A stretch of DNA of 12,163 nucleotides from DASSKF01 sp035690725 (GCA_035690725.1 DASSKF010000121.1:1-12163); one strand, 5' to 3'; numbered from the stretch's first letter, positions 5,993-12,163 are shown. Program-made: numbers and translations. The notes: generated by a model from the letters alone, not told the origin.

Positions 5993-7585
5993 TCAGCCGG
6001 ACTGCTCCGAGCGGCGCGACCCCCGTGACAGGGCCGTGGACAGCGGCTTCTCCTTGAGGAACAGCGCGAGCACGAACCCGATGACGAGCAGCGGCGCGAC
6101 CCAGGCGTAGAGCGGCGTGAGCGCGTCGGCATACGAGACGACGAAGTCGTGGGCGATGTTCGGCGGCAGCTGTGCGAGCTGGCCGGGGGTGATCCCTCCT
6201 GCCGCGTGCTTGCCGACCTGGTCGGCCGCGGCGGGCGGCAGCTTGCGCGCGAGGTCCTCGGTCAGCCGCCCCACGAACAGCGAGCCGATCAGCGCCGTGC
6301 CGAAGGACGCGCCGATCTGCCGGAAGAAGTTCACGCCCGCGGTCGCGGTGCTCATGTCGGCCCGGTCGACCGAGTTCTGCACGGTGAGCACGAGTGTCGG
6401 CATGATGAAGCCGATCCCGACGCCGAGCACGACCATGTAGATGCTCGACTCCTCGCGGCTGCTGCCGGCGTTCATCAGCGACAGCAGGTAGAGCCCGACT
6501 CCGGCGACCAGGGTGCCGATGATCGGGAAGACCTTGTAGCGACCGGTGCGGCTGATGACCTGCCCGGTCACGACGGCGGCGGCCATGAGCCCGCCCATCA
6601 GCGGCAGCATCAGGACGCCGGAGTAGGTGGCGCTCGCGCCCAGCGAGAGCTGCAGGTAGGTGGGCAGGTAGCTGACGGCGCCGAACATGGCGATGCCGAT
6701 GAGGAACGCGAGCGGCACGTTGATCCGGAAGACGTCGTCCCGGAACAGGCGCAGGGGGAGGATCGGCTCGGCAGCCCGCGTCTCGGCATACATCCACAGG
6801 GGGAACAGGACGGCCACGCCGGCGCAGAGCGCGAGGATCGTGGGCGAGGTCCAGTCGTAGCGGCGGCCGCCCCAGGTGAGCACGAGCATCAGGCAGGCCA
6901 CGGCAGCGGCCATCAGCGCGGCGCCCGCGTAGTCGACCTGGCGCTGGTGCTCCGGCTTGGGCAGCTTGAGGGTGCGGCCGGTGACGATGAGGGCGGCGAT
7001 GCCGATCGGCACGTTGATGTAGAAGATCCACCGCCAGGTGACGTGCTGGGTGAGGTAGCCGCCGAGCAGCGGGCCGAGGACCGTGGCGACGCCGATCATC
7101 GGGCCCATCACGGACATGTACTTGCCGCGCTCACGCGGGCTGACGATCTCGGCCATGATCGTCTGCGCGCCGATCATCAGGCCACCGGCGCCGATGCCCT
7201 GGACGGCCCGCAGTGCGATGAGCATCCCCATGGACTGGGCGAGCCCGGCGATGACGGAGCCGACGAGGAAGATGACGATCGCCAGGTGGAAGGCGTTGCG
7301 CCGGCCGATGAAGTCGCCCACCTTGCCGTAGACCGGCATCGCGATGGTCTGGCCGAGCAGGTAGGCCGTGATGATCCAGGACAGCTCGCGCAGCCCGTTG
7401 AGCTGCCCGGCGATGGTCGGCATGGCGGTGGCGACGATGGTCTGGTCCAGGGCGGCCATGAGGATGCCGAGGATGAGGCCGATGAAGATGACGATCAGCC
7501 GCTTGCGGGGGAGGCTGTCGACGCCGTCGGGGACCCACGGGTCCCGGTCGCGGGTGGCCGTTCCTGCTGGTGCTGCCGGTGGCAC
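5993..7585 (-). CDS. MFS drug:proton antiporter of the DHA2 (EmrB/QacA, 14-TM) family
   Basis: A 530-residue membrane protein. LDQTIVATAMPTIAGQL in TM1 is the DHA2 motif, GKVGDFIGRRNA (87-98) is MFS motif A in the 2-3 loop, and VLGPLLGGYLT with WRWIFYINVPIG (169-195) is motif C and the following conserved helix. Hydrophobic segments continue to about residue 515, as expected for 14 helices; the charged C-terminal tail is short. The family exports hydrophobic drugs, dyes or the cell's own metabolites in exchange for protons; the substrate is not readable here. The start is GTG 7585, with GAGAGGA four bases upstream (7590-7596). It is transcribed alone from the promoter at 7655-7696, whose inverted repeats suggest substrate-responsive repression. 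No regulator gene is adjacent. Confidence 0.92.
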   Translation of the reverse strand: MPPAAPAGTATRDRDPWVPDGVDSLPRKRLIVIFIGLILGILMAALDQTIVATAMPTIAGQLNGLRELSWIITAYLLGQTIAMPVYGKVGDFIGRRNAFHLAIVIFLVGSVIAGLAQSMGMLIALRAVQGIGAGGLMIGAQTIMAEIVSPRERGKYMSVMGPMIGVATVLGPLLGGYLTQHVTWRWIFYINVPIGIAALIVTGRTLKLPKPEHQRQVDYAGAALMAAAVACLMLVLTWGGRRYDWTSPTILALCAGVAVLFPLWMYAETRAAEPILPLRLFRDDVFRINVPLAFLIGIAMFGAVSYLPTYLQLSLGASATYSGVLMLPLMGGLMAAAVVTGQVISRTGRYKVFPIIGTLVAGVGLYLLSLMNAGSSREESSIYMVVLGVGIGFIMPTLVLTVQNSVDRADMSTATAGVNFFRQIGASFGTALIGSLFVGRLTEDLARKLPPAAADQVGKHAAGGITPGQLAQLPPNIAHDFVVSYADALTPLYAWVAPLLVIGFVLALFLKEKPLSTALSRGSRRSEQSG

Positions 7586-7654
7586 GTCGTCCTCTCGTCG
7601 GGGCGGCCCCGCCCACGGGTGCGCGCGCGTCCAGGGCCCTTCGCGGCGAGCGGC

Positions 7655-7696
7655 GGGGAGACTCCCCAGTTTAATTGCCGGCGGCTAAGCAATCAG
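7655..7696 (-). promoter_or_regulatory. Promoter of the MFS exporter gene with two overlapping inverted repeats
   Basis: Read on the minus strand: -35 CTGATT (7696-7691), 17-bp spacer, -10 TAAACT (7673-7668), start near 7661. This is an AT-rich patch in GC-rich DNA. An inverted repeat ATTGC-N10-GCAAT (7674-7693) fills the spacer and part of the -35 box. A second, perfect one, GGGGAG-N-CTCCCC (7655-7667), covers the start site. Both positions suit repressor binding of the MarR or TetR kind, but no cognate regulator is seen here. In RNA the second repeat would lie across the 5' end. Confidence 0.55.
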
Positions 7697-7717
7697 GTCG
7701 GTGGCTCGACCTCGGGT

Positions 7718-8491
7718 TCAGGCCCACTGCCCGCGGCGCTGCAGCACGGCCTTGAGCAGGTCGGCCCGGTCGGTGATGATCCCGTCCACACCGAGGTCGA
7801 GCAGGCGCTCCATCGCGTCGGTGTCGTTGATGGTCCACGCGTGGACCTGCGTGCCGGCCCGGTGCGCCGCCGCGACCGTGGCCCGGGTGAGGAGGGGCAG
7901 CCGCCGGTGGGTGGGCGGGACCTGGACGCAGTCGACGCCGCGCAGCGCCGCCGCGGCCAGGGGCCCGCACCGGGTGGCGACCGCCGCGCGGAACCGGGCG
8001 GTGCGCCAGTAGCCGGTCGAGGTCGCGACCGGTGCGGACAGCCGGCGGAGCACCTCACGCCGGCGCCGGTCGGAGAACGAGGCGATGCAGACCCGGTCGT
8101 GGGCCCGGGTGCGCTCGATGACCTCGGCCAGGGGCGCCGGGGCCCGGTCCGCCTTGATGTCGATGTTCACCCGCAGCCGGGGCCAGGCGCCGAGCAGCTC
8201 CTCCAGCGTGGGGACCGGCTCGGTGCCGCCGATCCGCGCCTGCTGCAGCTGGGTCCAGGTGAGCCGCTCGATCGCGTCCGGGGCGCCCGCGACGCGGTGC
8301 AGCGTCGGGTCGTGGAAGGCCACCACGACGCCGTCGGCCGTGGTGTGGACGTCGGTCTCGACGTAGCCGTAGCCGAGGTCCACGGCCGCCCCGAAGGCGG
8401 CCATCGAGTTCTCCAGTCCGTCCAGGGAGAACCCCCGGTGCGCCATCGCCAGCGGCGTGGGGTGGTCGAAGAAGGGGTGGGTCGGGCGCAC
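7718..8491 (-). CDS. Glycerophosphodiester phosphodiesterase (GDPD family, cytosolic)
   Basis: Hydrolyses glycerophosphodiesters, the deacylated headgroups of phospholipids or pieces of glycerol-type wall polymers, to glycerol-3-phosphate and an alcohol. The 257-residue product is a complete GDPD TIM barrel: MAHRGFS (16-22) with catalytic His18, GLENS (25-29), YVETDVH (43-49) with metal ligands Glu45 and Asp47, AFHDPTLHR (58-66) with catalytic His60, VNIDIK (108-113), and the C-terminal TINDTDAM / GVDGIITDRAD motifs. There is no signal peptide, so it resembles UgpQ more than secreted GlpQ. The GTG start lies 6 nt after the stop of the HTH-MurA gene and has no separate Shine-Dalgarno, so translation is probably coupled. 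The two genes form an operon. Confidence 0.92.
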   Translation of the reverse strand: MRPTHPFFDHPTPLAMAHRGFSLDGLENSMAAFGAAVDLGYGYVETDVHTTADGVVVAFHDPTLHRVAGAPDAIERLTWTQLQQARIGGTEPVPTLEELLGAWPRLRVNIDIKADRAPAPLAEVIERTRAHDRVCIASFSDRRRREVLRRLSAPVATSTGYWRTARFRAAVATRCGPLAAAALRGVDCVQVPPTHRRLPLLTRATVAAAHRAGTQVHAWTINDTDAMERLLDLGVDGIITDRADLLKAVLQRRGQWA

Positions 8492-8497
8492 TCCGGC

Positions 8498-10027
8498 TCA
8501 GATGTCGCGGAAGGTCTGGATGTTGGCGCCGAGGGCGTTGAGCCGGGCGCCGAGGTCCTCGTAGCCGCGGTTGATGACGTAGACGTTGCGCAGCACCGAC
8601 GTGCCGGGTGCGGCGAGCATCGCCAGCAGGATGACCACGCCCGGACGCAGCGCCGGCGGGCACATCACCTCGGCGGCCCGCCACCGGGTCGGGCCCTCGA
8701 TCATCACCCGGTGCGGGTCCATCAGCTGCACCTTGCAGCCGACCTTGGTCAGCTCGGTGAGGTAGATGGCCCGGTTCTCGTAGACCCAGTCGTGGATCAT
8801 CGTGCTGCCCTGGGCGCAGGCGCCGATGATCGCGAAGAACGGCAGGTTGTCGATGTTGAGCCCGGGGAAGGGCATCGGGTGGATCTTGTCGGTCGGGGCG
8901 ACGAGCGGCCCGGGGTGCGTGGTGAGGTCGACGAGCCGGGTGTGGCCGTTCGCCGACGCGTACTCCTCGCTGAGGGTGTAGCGCATGCCCATGCCCTCGA
9001 GCACCGCGAGCTCGATCTCGAGGAACTCGATCGGCACCCGCCGGATGGTGATCTCCGAGCCGGTGACGACCCCGGCCGCGAGCAGGCTCATCGCCTCGAT
9101 CGGGTCCTCGGAGGGTGAGTACTCCAGGTCGACGTCGATCTCGCGCAGGCCGTGCACGGTGAGCGTGGTGGACCCGATGCCGTCGATCTTGACGCCGAGC
9201 TCCTCGAGGAAGAAGCACAGGTCCTGGACCATGTAGTTCGGGCTGGCGTTGCGGATGACGGTGATGCCGTCGTGGCGGGCCGCGGCGAGCAGGACGTTCT
9301 CGGTGACGGTGTCGCCGCGCTCGGTGAGGATGATCGGCCGTTCCGGGATGACCCGGTCGTCCACGGTGGCCTCGTAGAAGCCCCCGGTCACGGTGACGCC
9401 GAGGCCGAACTGGCGCAGCGCCGACCAGTGCGGCTCGACCGTGCGCGAGCCGAGGTCGCAGCCGCCGGCGTAGGGCAGCCGGAACTTCTCGACGGTGTGC
9501 AGCAGCGGCCCGAGGAACATGATCACGGTGCGGGTCCGGCGCGCCGCGGCAATGTCCATCGCCTCGAGGTCGAGCCGGGCCGGGGGGATGATCTCGAGGT
9601 CGTTGCTGCCTGGCAGCCAGCGGGTGCGCACGCCGATGCTGGCCAGGACCTCGAGGATCCGGTTGACCTCCTCGATGCGGGCCAGGTTGCGCAGCGTCGT
9701 GCGGCCCCGGTTCAGCAGCGACGCGCACAGCAGGGCCACCGCGGCGTTCTTGCTCGTGCGCACGTCGATCGCGCCGGACAGCCGGACTCCGCCCTTGATG
9801 CGCAGGTTCTGGGGGACGGACGTCCCGACGGAGACGAACTCGGAGTCGAGGCTCTCGCCGATCCGTGCCAGCATCTCAAGGCTGAGATTCTGCTTGCCCT
9901 GCTCGATCCGGGCGATCGCGCTCTGGCTGGTGCCGAGTGAGTCGGCCAACTCGTTCTGGGTCAAGCGCTTGTGTCGTCTGGCGTCGCGGATGAGCGTGCC
10001 GATCCGGCCGAGGTAGTCCTCCGTCAT
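8498..10027 (-). CDS. murA: XRE-type helix-turn-helix fused to UDP-GlcNAc 1-carboxyvinyltransferase (MurA-like)
   Basis: A 509-residue fusion. Residues ~8-62 are a Cro/C1-type helix-turn-helix (LIRDARRHKRLTQNELADSL, then SQSAIARIEQGKQNLS). Residues ~71-505 are a full EPSP-synthase-fold MurA domain, which transfers enolpyruvate from PEP to UDP-GlcNAc in the first committed step of peptidoglycan synthesis. Expected active-site residues, placed by comparison with E. coli MurA from memory, all seem present: Lys93-Asn94 (TSKNAA; Lys22-Asn23), Arg166 (Arg91), Cys190 in AGGCDLGSR (Cys115), Arg195 (Arg120), Asp393 in NIDNLPF (Asp305), Arg461 (Arg397), and the terminal NRGYE. An active enzyme is plausible, and a second plain murA may exist elsewhere. 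ATG 10027 is chosen because a -10 box ends 7 nt upstream, giving a leaderless mRNA; TTG 10036 would overlap that box. The gene is followed directly by GDPD. Confidence 0.9.
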   Translation of the reverse strand: MTEDYLGRIGTLIRDARRHKRLTQNELADSLGTSQSAIARIEQGKQNLSLEMLARIGESLDSEFVSVGTSVPQNLRIKGGVRLSGAIDVRTSKNAAVALLCASLLNRGRTTLRNLARIEEVNRILEVLASIGVRTRWLPGSNDLEIIPPARLDLEAMDIAAARRTRTVIMFLGPLLHTVEKFRLPYAGGCDLGSRTVEPHWSALRQFGLGVTVTGGFYEATVDDRVIPERPIILTERGDTVTENVLLAAARHDGITVIRNASPNYMVQDLCFFLEELGVKIDGIGSTTLTVHGLREIDVDLEYSPSEDPIEAMSLLAAGVVTGSEITIRRVPIEFLEIELAVLEGMGMRYTLSEEYASANGHTRLVDLTTHPGPLVAPTDKIHPMPFPGLNIDNLPFFAIIGACAQGSTMIHDWVYENRAIYLTELTKVGCKVQLMDPHRVMIEGPTRWRAAEVMCPPALRPGVVILLAMLAAPGTSVLRNVYVINRGYEDLGARLNALGANIQTFRDI

Positions 10028-10034
10028 GTCGGCC

Positions 10035-10052
10035 AATGTAGATCACATGTGA
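10035..10052 (-). promoter_or_regulatory. HTH-MurA promoter: -10 TACATT plus palindrome TCACATGTGA
   Basis: On the minus strand TACATT (10040-10035) is followed by 7 nt and the ATG, so the message should be leaderless. Two bases further upstream is the perfect 10-bp palindrome TCACATGTGA (10043-10052), with a further AT match outside it. No good -35 hexamer is present at 16-18 bp. The palindrome is placed where a bound XRE dimer would touch RNA polymerase, so autoregulation by the fused helix-turn-helix is the obvious hypothesis. A single CATGTG recurs at 10086-10091 in the same orientation on the plus strand. Confidence 0.5.
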
Positions 10053-10087
10053 GATATCGCCGCGCACGTCTCGCGGCGCGTCCTCAT
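10043..10087 (-). CDS. 14-codon upstream ORF with strong Shine-Dalgarno before HTH-MurA
   Basis: ATG 10087 to TGA 10043 encodes MRTRRETCAAISHM. GGGAGGAGG at 10099-10091 lies just upstream; one of its GGAGG cores is 6 nt from the ATG, the best ribosome-binding sequence I saw in the window. The stop codon is inside the TCACATGTGA palindrome and 15 nt before the MurA ATG. Three arginines and one cysteine in 14 residues are noticeable but match no leader peptide I know. No promoter was seen for it, so it would be translated from read-through of the RNase D transcript, perhaps handing ribosomes to the MurA start, which lacks a Shine-Dalgarno. It may be chance. Confidence 0.35.
   Translation of the reverse strand: MRTRRETCAAISHM
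10058..10078 (-). terminator. GC-rich hairpin between RNase D and HTH-MurA genes
   Basis: CGCCGCG at 10058-10064 and CGCGGCG at 10072-10078 form a perfect 7-bp stem with a 7-nt loop, 64 nt past the RNase D stop on the minus strand. No T-run follows. It may end the DUF3000-RNase D transcript. Because it lies inside the 14-codon ORF, translation of that ORF would disturb it, so an attenuator-like role is also conceivable. Confidence 0.3.
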
Positions 10088-10142
10088 GTGCCTCCTCCCG
10101 TGAGACGCCGGAGGACCCGGCGGGGTTGGCCCGGGCAGGCGC

Positions 10143-11354
10143 TCAGTCCGCGGGGTGCTCCGCGACGGCCCGGGCGAGCAGCGGGGCGACGATCTCGACC
10201 TGCCAGGCCCGTGCGCCCTGCGCGGTGAGCGTGTCGGCGAACCCGGCCACCGACGTGTCATCCGGGGGCTCCCACAGCACCCGGCGCAGCAGGTCCGGGG
10301 TGAGCAGGTTCTCGACGGGCACGCCGTTCTCGGCGGAGATCAGCTTCAGCGACTCGCGGGTCTGCTCCAGCCGGGCGGCCGCGACCGGTTCGCGCTCGCT
10401 CCAGACGCGGACCGGGGGTGGCCCGTCCCCTCGCGCGGTGAGCGCGGGCAGCTCGTCCTCGGGCAGCGAGCGGGCACGCCGGAGCGCCGCCAGCCACTGG
10501 CGCTGGTAGCGCCGCGCGCCCCGTGCCCGGATGTCGCCGAACTCGGAGCCGCCCCGCGGCGAGCGCTGGGCGAGCTCGACGAGCGCGGAGTCGGGCAGCA
10601 CCCGGCCCGGGGAGGTGTCCCGGTTGCGGGCGATCTCGTCGCGGGCCTCCCACAGCTCGCGCACGAACGCCGCCTGCCGGCGCCCCCGGACCTTGTGCAT
10701 CCCGGACGTGCGCCGCCACGGGTCCTTGCGCGGCGGGGGGCCGGTGAACGAGGTGAGGGCCGCGAACTCCTGCTCGGCCCAGCCGAGCTTGCCCTGTTGG
10801 CGCAGGTCCTCACGCAACAGGTCGCGGGCCTGCACGAGCAGCTCGACGTCGAGGGCGGCATACCGCAGCCACGGCTCGGGCAGCGGCCGGCTGGACCAGT
10901 CCACGGCGGAGTGCTCCTTGGCGAGGGTGACGCCGAGGTAGTGCTCGACCACGGCCGCGAGCCCGACCTTCGGCAGGCCCGCCAGCCGGGCCCCGAGCTC
11001 GGTGTCGAACAGGTTCGCCGGGTGCAGGCCCAGCTCGGACAGGCAGGGCAGGTCCTGGGTGGCGGCGTGCAGCACCCACTCCGTCTCGCCGATCGCCTCG
11101 GCGAGGGGGGTCAGGTCGGGGCAGGCGATGGGGTCGACGAGCCAGGTGCCCGAGCCCTCGCGCCGCAGCTGGACCAGGTAGGCGCGCTGCCCGTAGCGGT
11201 AGCCGGACGCCCGCTCGGCGTCGAGGGCGACCGGTCCGCTGCCCTGGCCGATCGCGTGTGCCGCCGTGTCGAGCTGGTGCTCGTCGGCGACGACGTCGGG
11301 GACCCCGTCCGCGGGGACGTCCAGGACCGGGTAGTCCGTCTCGTCAGCCGTCAT
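10143..11354 (-). CDS. rnd: Ribonuclease D (DEDDy 3'-5' exonuclease with HRDC domain)
   Basis: A 403-residue RNase D-type exoribonuclease that trims 3' ends of stable RNAs such as tRNA precursors. Exo I is VALDAERASGYRYGQRAYLVQ with Asp45 and Glu47; Exo II is HAATQDLPCL with Asp101; Exo III is YAALDV (165-170) with Tyr165 and Asp169, so all four acidic residues and the tyrosine of the DEDDy class are present. An HRDC-like helical domain follows at ~222-300 (RRQAAFVRELWEARDEIARN), then a C-terminal helical region. ATG 11354 is preferred: it overlaps the DUF3000 stop as ATGA, implying translational coupling. A 26-residue extension from 11432 would run back into DUF3000. M. tuberculosis Rv2681 is the positional counterpart as I recall it. 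Confidence 0.93.
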   Translation of the reverse strand: MTADETDYPVLDVPADGVPDVVADEHQLDTAAHAIGQGSGPVALDAERASGYRYGQRAYLVQLRREGSGTWLVDPIACPDLTPLAEAIGETEWVLHAATQDLPCLSELGLHPANLFDTELGARLAGLPKVGLAAVVEHYLGVTLAKEHSAVDWSSRPLPEPWLRYAALDVELLVQARDLLREDLRQQGKLGWAEQEFAALTSFTGPPPRKDPWRRTSGMHKVRGRRQAAFVRELWEARDEIARNRDTSPGRVLPDSALVELAQRSPRGGSEFGDIRARGARRYQRQWLAALRRARSLPEDELPALTARGDGPPPVRVWSEREPVAAARLEQTRESLKLISAENGVPVENLLTPDLLRRVLWEPPDDTSVAGFADTLTAQGARAWQVEIVAPLLARAVAEHPAD

Positions 11355-11944
11355 CGGCGGGGCCCCGGCAGGGCCACGACGCCGTCCGGCAGGGGCGGGA
11401 GCCCGGCGATGGTGCACAGCAGCTCCGACCATGCCTCGAGGTGGGCGGCCGGCTGCCCGTCGGTCGGGGTCCAGGACGCCCGGACCTCCATCTCGACGGT
11501 GGGGGCGCGGTCACCGAGCGAGGCGAATCCTTCGGAGAGCACACGGGTCACCGTGCCACCTTCGGCCGCATATCCCAACCCGTGCGCGTCGAGGGCGTCG
11601 ACGAGCCAGGACCAGCCGACCGCCCCGAGCATCGGGTCGGTGCCCATCTCCGGCTCCAGCTCGGCGCGGGCGAAGGTCACCGCGCGCCAGGCGCCACCCC
11701 ACGGCTCGGGCTCGGACGGATCGTGCAGCAGGACGAAGCGGCCGGTGCCGAGGTCGTCCTCGTCGTCACCCGCGCCCGGCGCTGCCCGCACGTCGGCCGA
11801 CAGCGCCACGGCGTGCGGCGCGATGCGGGTCGGGGCGGGCATCTCGGTGAGGCGCACCTCGGGACGCACCCGGGCCGCACGCAGCTCGTGCAGGGCGCGG
11901 GTGAAGTCTGCAGAGTCCTCCCCCGGGAGGCTTCGGCTGCCCAC
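11351..11944 (-). CDS. DUF3000 family protein
   Basis: A 197-residue soluble protein of an actinobacteria-specific family without known function. Recognisable family segments are FTRALHELRAARVRPEV, MPAPTRIAPHAVALSADV, GTGRFVLLHDP, AELEPEMGTDPMLGAVGWSW, GGTVTRV and the terminal GLPPLPDGVVALP. No membrane segment, signal peptide or catalytic motif is visible. It is the first gene of a two-gene operon with RNase D (ATGA overlap), as in M. tuberculosis Rv2680-Rv2681, so a role in RNA metabolism is a guess from context only. GTG 11944 was chosen because similarity starts just after it and a -10 box (TACCCT) sits 6 nt upstream; the frame stays open beyond but would run into hemE. Confidence 0.9.
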   Translation of the reverse strand: MGSRSLPGEDSADFTRALHELRAARVRPEVRLTEMPAPTRIAPHAVALSADVRAAPGAGDDEDDLGTGRFVLLHDPSEPEPWGGAWRAVTFARAELEPEMGTDPMLGAVGWSWLVDALDAHGLGYAAEGGTVTRVLSEGFASLGDRAPTVEMEVRASWTPTDGQPAAHLEAWSELLCTIAGLPPLPDGVVALPGPRR

Positions 11945-11950
11945 ACCCCG

Positions 11951-11956
11951 AGGGTA
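11951..11956 (-). promoter_or_regulatory. Leaderless -10 box of the DUF3000-RNase D operon
   Basis: TACCCT on the minus strand, then 6 nt, then GTG 11944: transcription should start on the start codon. There is no Shine-Dalgarno. No clear -35 hexamer lies 17 bp upstream. An 8-bp palindrome GTCCGGAC (11958-11965) adjoins the box within the 82-bp gap shared with divergent hemE. Confidence 0.45.
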
Positions 11957-12026
11957 TGTCCGGACGGTCGCCTCGCGCGGCAGGCCACGCCGGACTGCCG
12001 CTCCCGATCGTGCGAGGATCGGCCCC

Positions 12027-12163
12027 GTGAGCGACCCCGAACCGGTGACCCCCGCGGACGACCCCGCCGCCAGCCTGCTCGTCCGCGCCGCCCGGGGGGA
12101 GCCGGTGGAGCGCACCCCGGTGTGGTTCATGCGGCAGGCCGGGCGCTCGCTGCCGGAGTACCG
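12027..12163 (+). CDS. hemE: Uroporphyrinogen decarboxylase, N-terminal part (3' end outside window)
   Basis: HemE decarboxylates the four acetate side chains of uroporphyrinogen III to give coproporphyrinogen III in haem synthesis. The 45 visible codons, open to the window edge, contain SLLVRAARGEPVERTPVWFM followed by RQAGRSLPEYR, the highly conserved HemE N-terminus whose arginines bind the substrate carboxylates. The GTG start at 12027 has GAGGA (12014-12018) 8 nt upstream. GAGGAT at 12014-12019 could also be read as a poor -10 box. The gene is divergent from DUF3000, the arrangement I recall for M. tuberculosis hemE and Rv2680. Confidence 0.95.
   Translation, partial: MSDPEPVTPADDPAASLLVRAARGEPVERTPVWFMRQAGRSLPEY

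Noticed and set aside
6149..9118. A ~990-residue open frame on the plus strand opposite the MFS, GDPD and HTH-MurA genes
   Set aside because: Same GC-driven artefact; the translation is His/Asp/Gly/Arg-rich without a domain, while the minus-strand genes carry complete motifs.
10028..10036. TTG at 10036 as start of the HTH-MurA protein
   Set aside because: It overlaps the TACATT -10 box and has no Shine-Dalgarno; ATG 10027 fits leaderless initiation.

Overview
The window is high-GC DNA from an actinobacterium. Evidence is the codon bias, GTG starts, TANNNT -10 boxes lying 6-8 nt before start codons (leaderless transcription), a DUF3000 gene, and the hemE / DUF3000 / RNase D / dxs neighbourhood that I recall from Mycobacterium tuberculosis (Rv2678c, Rv2680, Rv2681, Rv2682c). 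A Micrococcales genome, for example Intrasporangiaceae, is a guess.

Layout. 1-1129 (+): the end of a sugar-alcohol operon, with the C-terminus of a mannitol-dehydrogenase-family enzyme overlapping (GTGA) a gluconokinase-like FGGY kinase gene that has lost its second half. 1163-3164 (+): promoter and complete dxs (first step of the MEP isoprenoid pathway). 3165-3323: a 24-bp direct repeat, a hairpin and a leaderless promoter. 3324-4328 (+): APH-fold phosphotransferase. 4486-5955 (+): secreted GH3 (NagZ-like) glycosidase with C-terminal peptidoglycan-binding-like repeats. 5993-7585 (-): 14-TM-type DHA2 drug exporter, with an operator-like promoter at 7655-7696. 7718-8491 (-): glycerophosphodiester phosphodiesterase, 6 nt behind a 509-residue protein (8498-10027, -) that joins an XRE helix-turn-helix to a complete MurA-type enolpyruvyl transferase. 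In front of that fusion lie a TACATT -10 box, a perfect palindrome TCACATGTGA and a 14-codon ORF with a strong Shine-Dalgarno. 10143-11354 (-): RNase D, ATGA-coupled to DUF3000 (11351-11944, -). 12027-end (+): start of hemE, divergent from DUF3000.

How the genes relate. dxs, RNase D, DUF3000 and hemE look like the conserved chromosomal frame. The ~7 kb between dxs and RNase D carries five genes, three with plausible envelope roles (GH3 glycosidase, GDPD, HTH-MurA). The most unusual element is the HTH-MurA gene with its compact control region: an enzyme of peptidoglycan precursor synthesis that may bind DNA and control its own promoter. No tRNA, rRNA, CRISPR array or insertion sequence was seen, and no gene-free stretch exceeds 300 bases.
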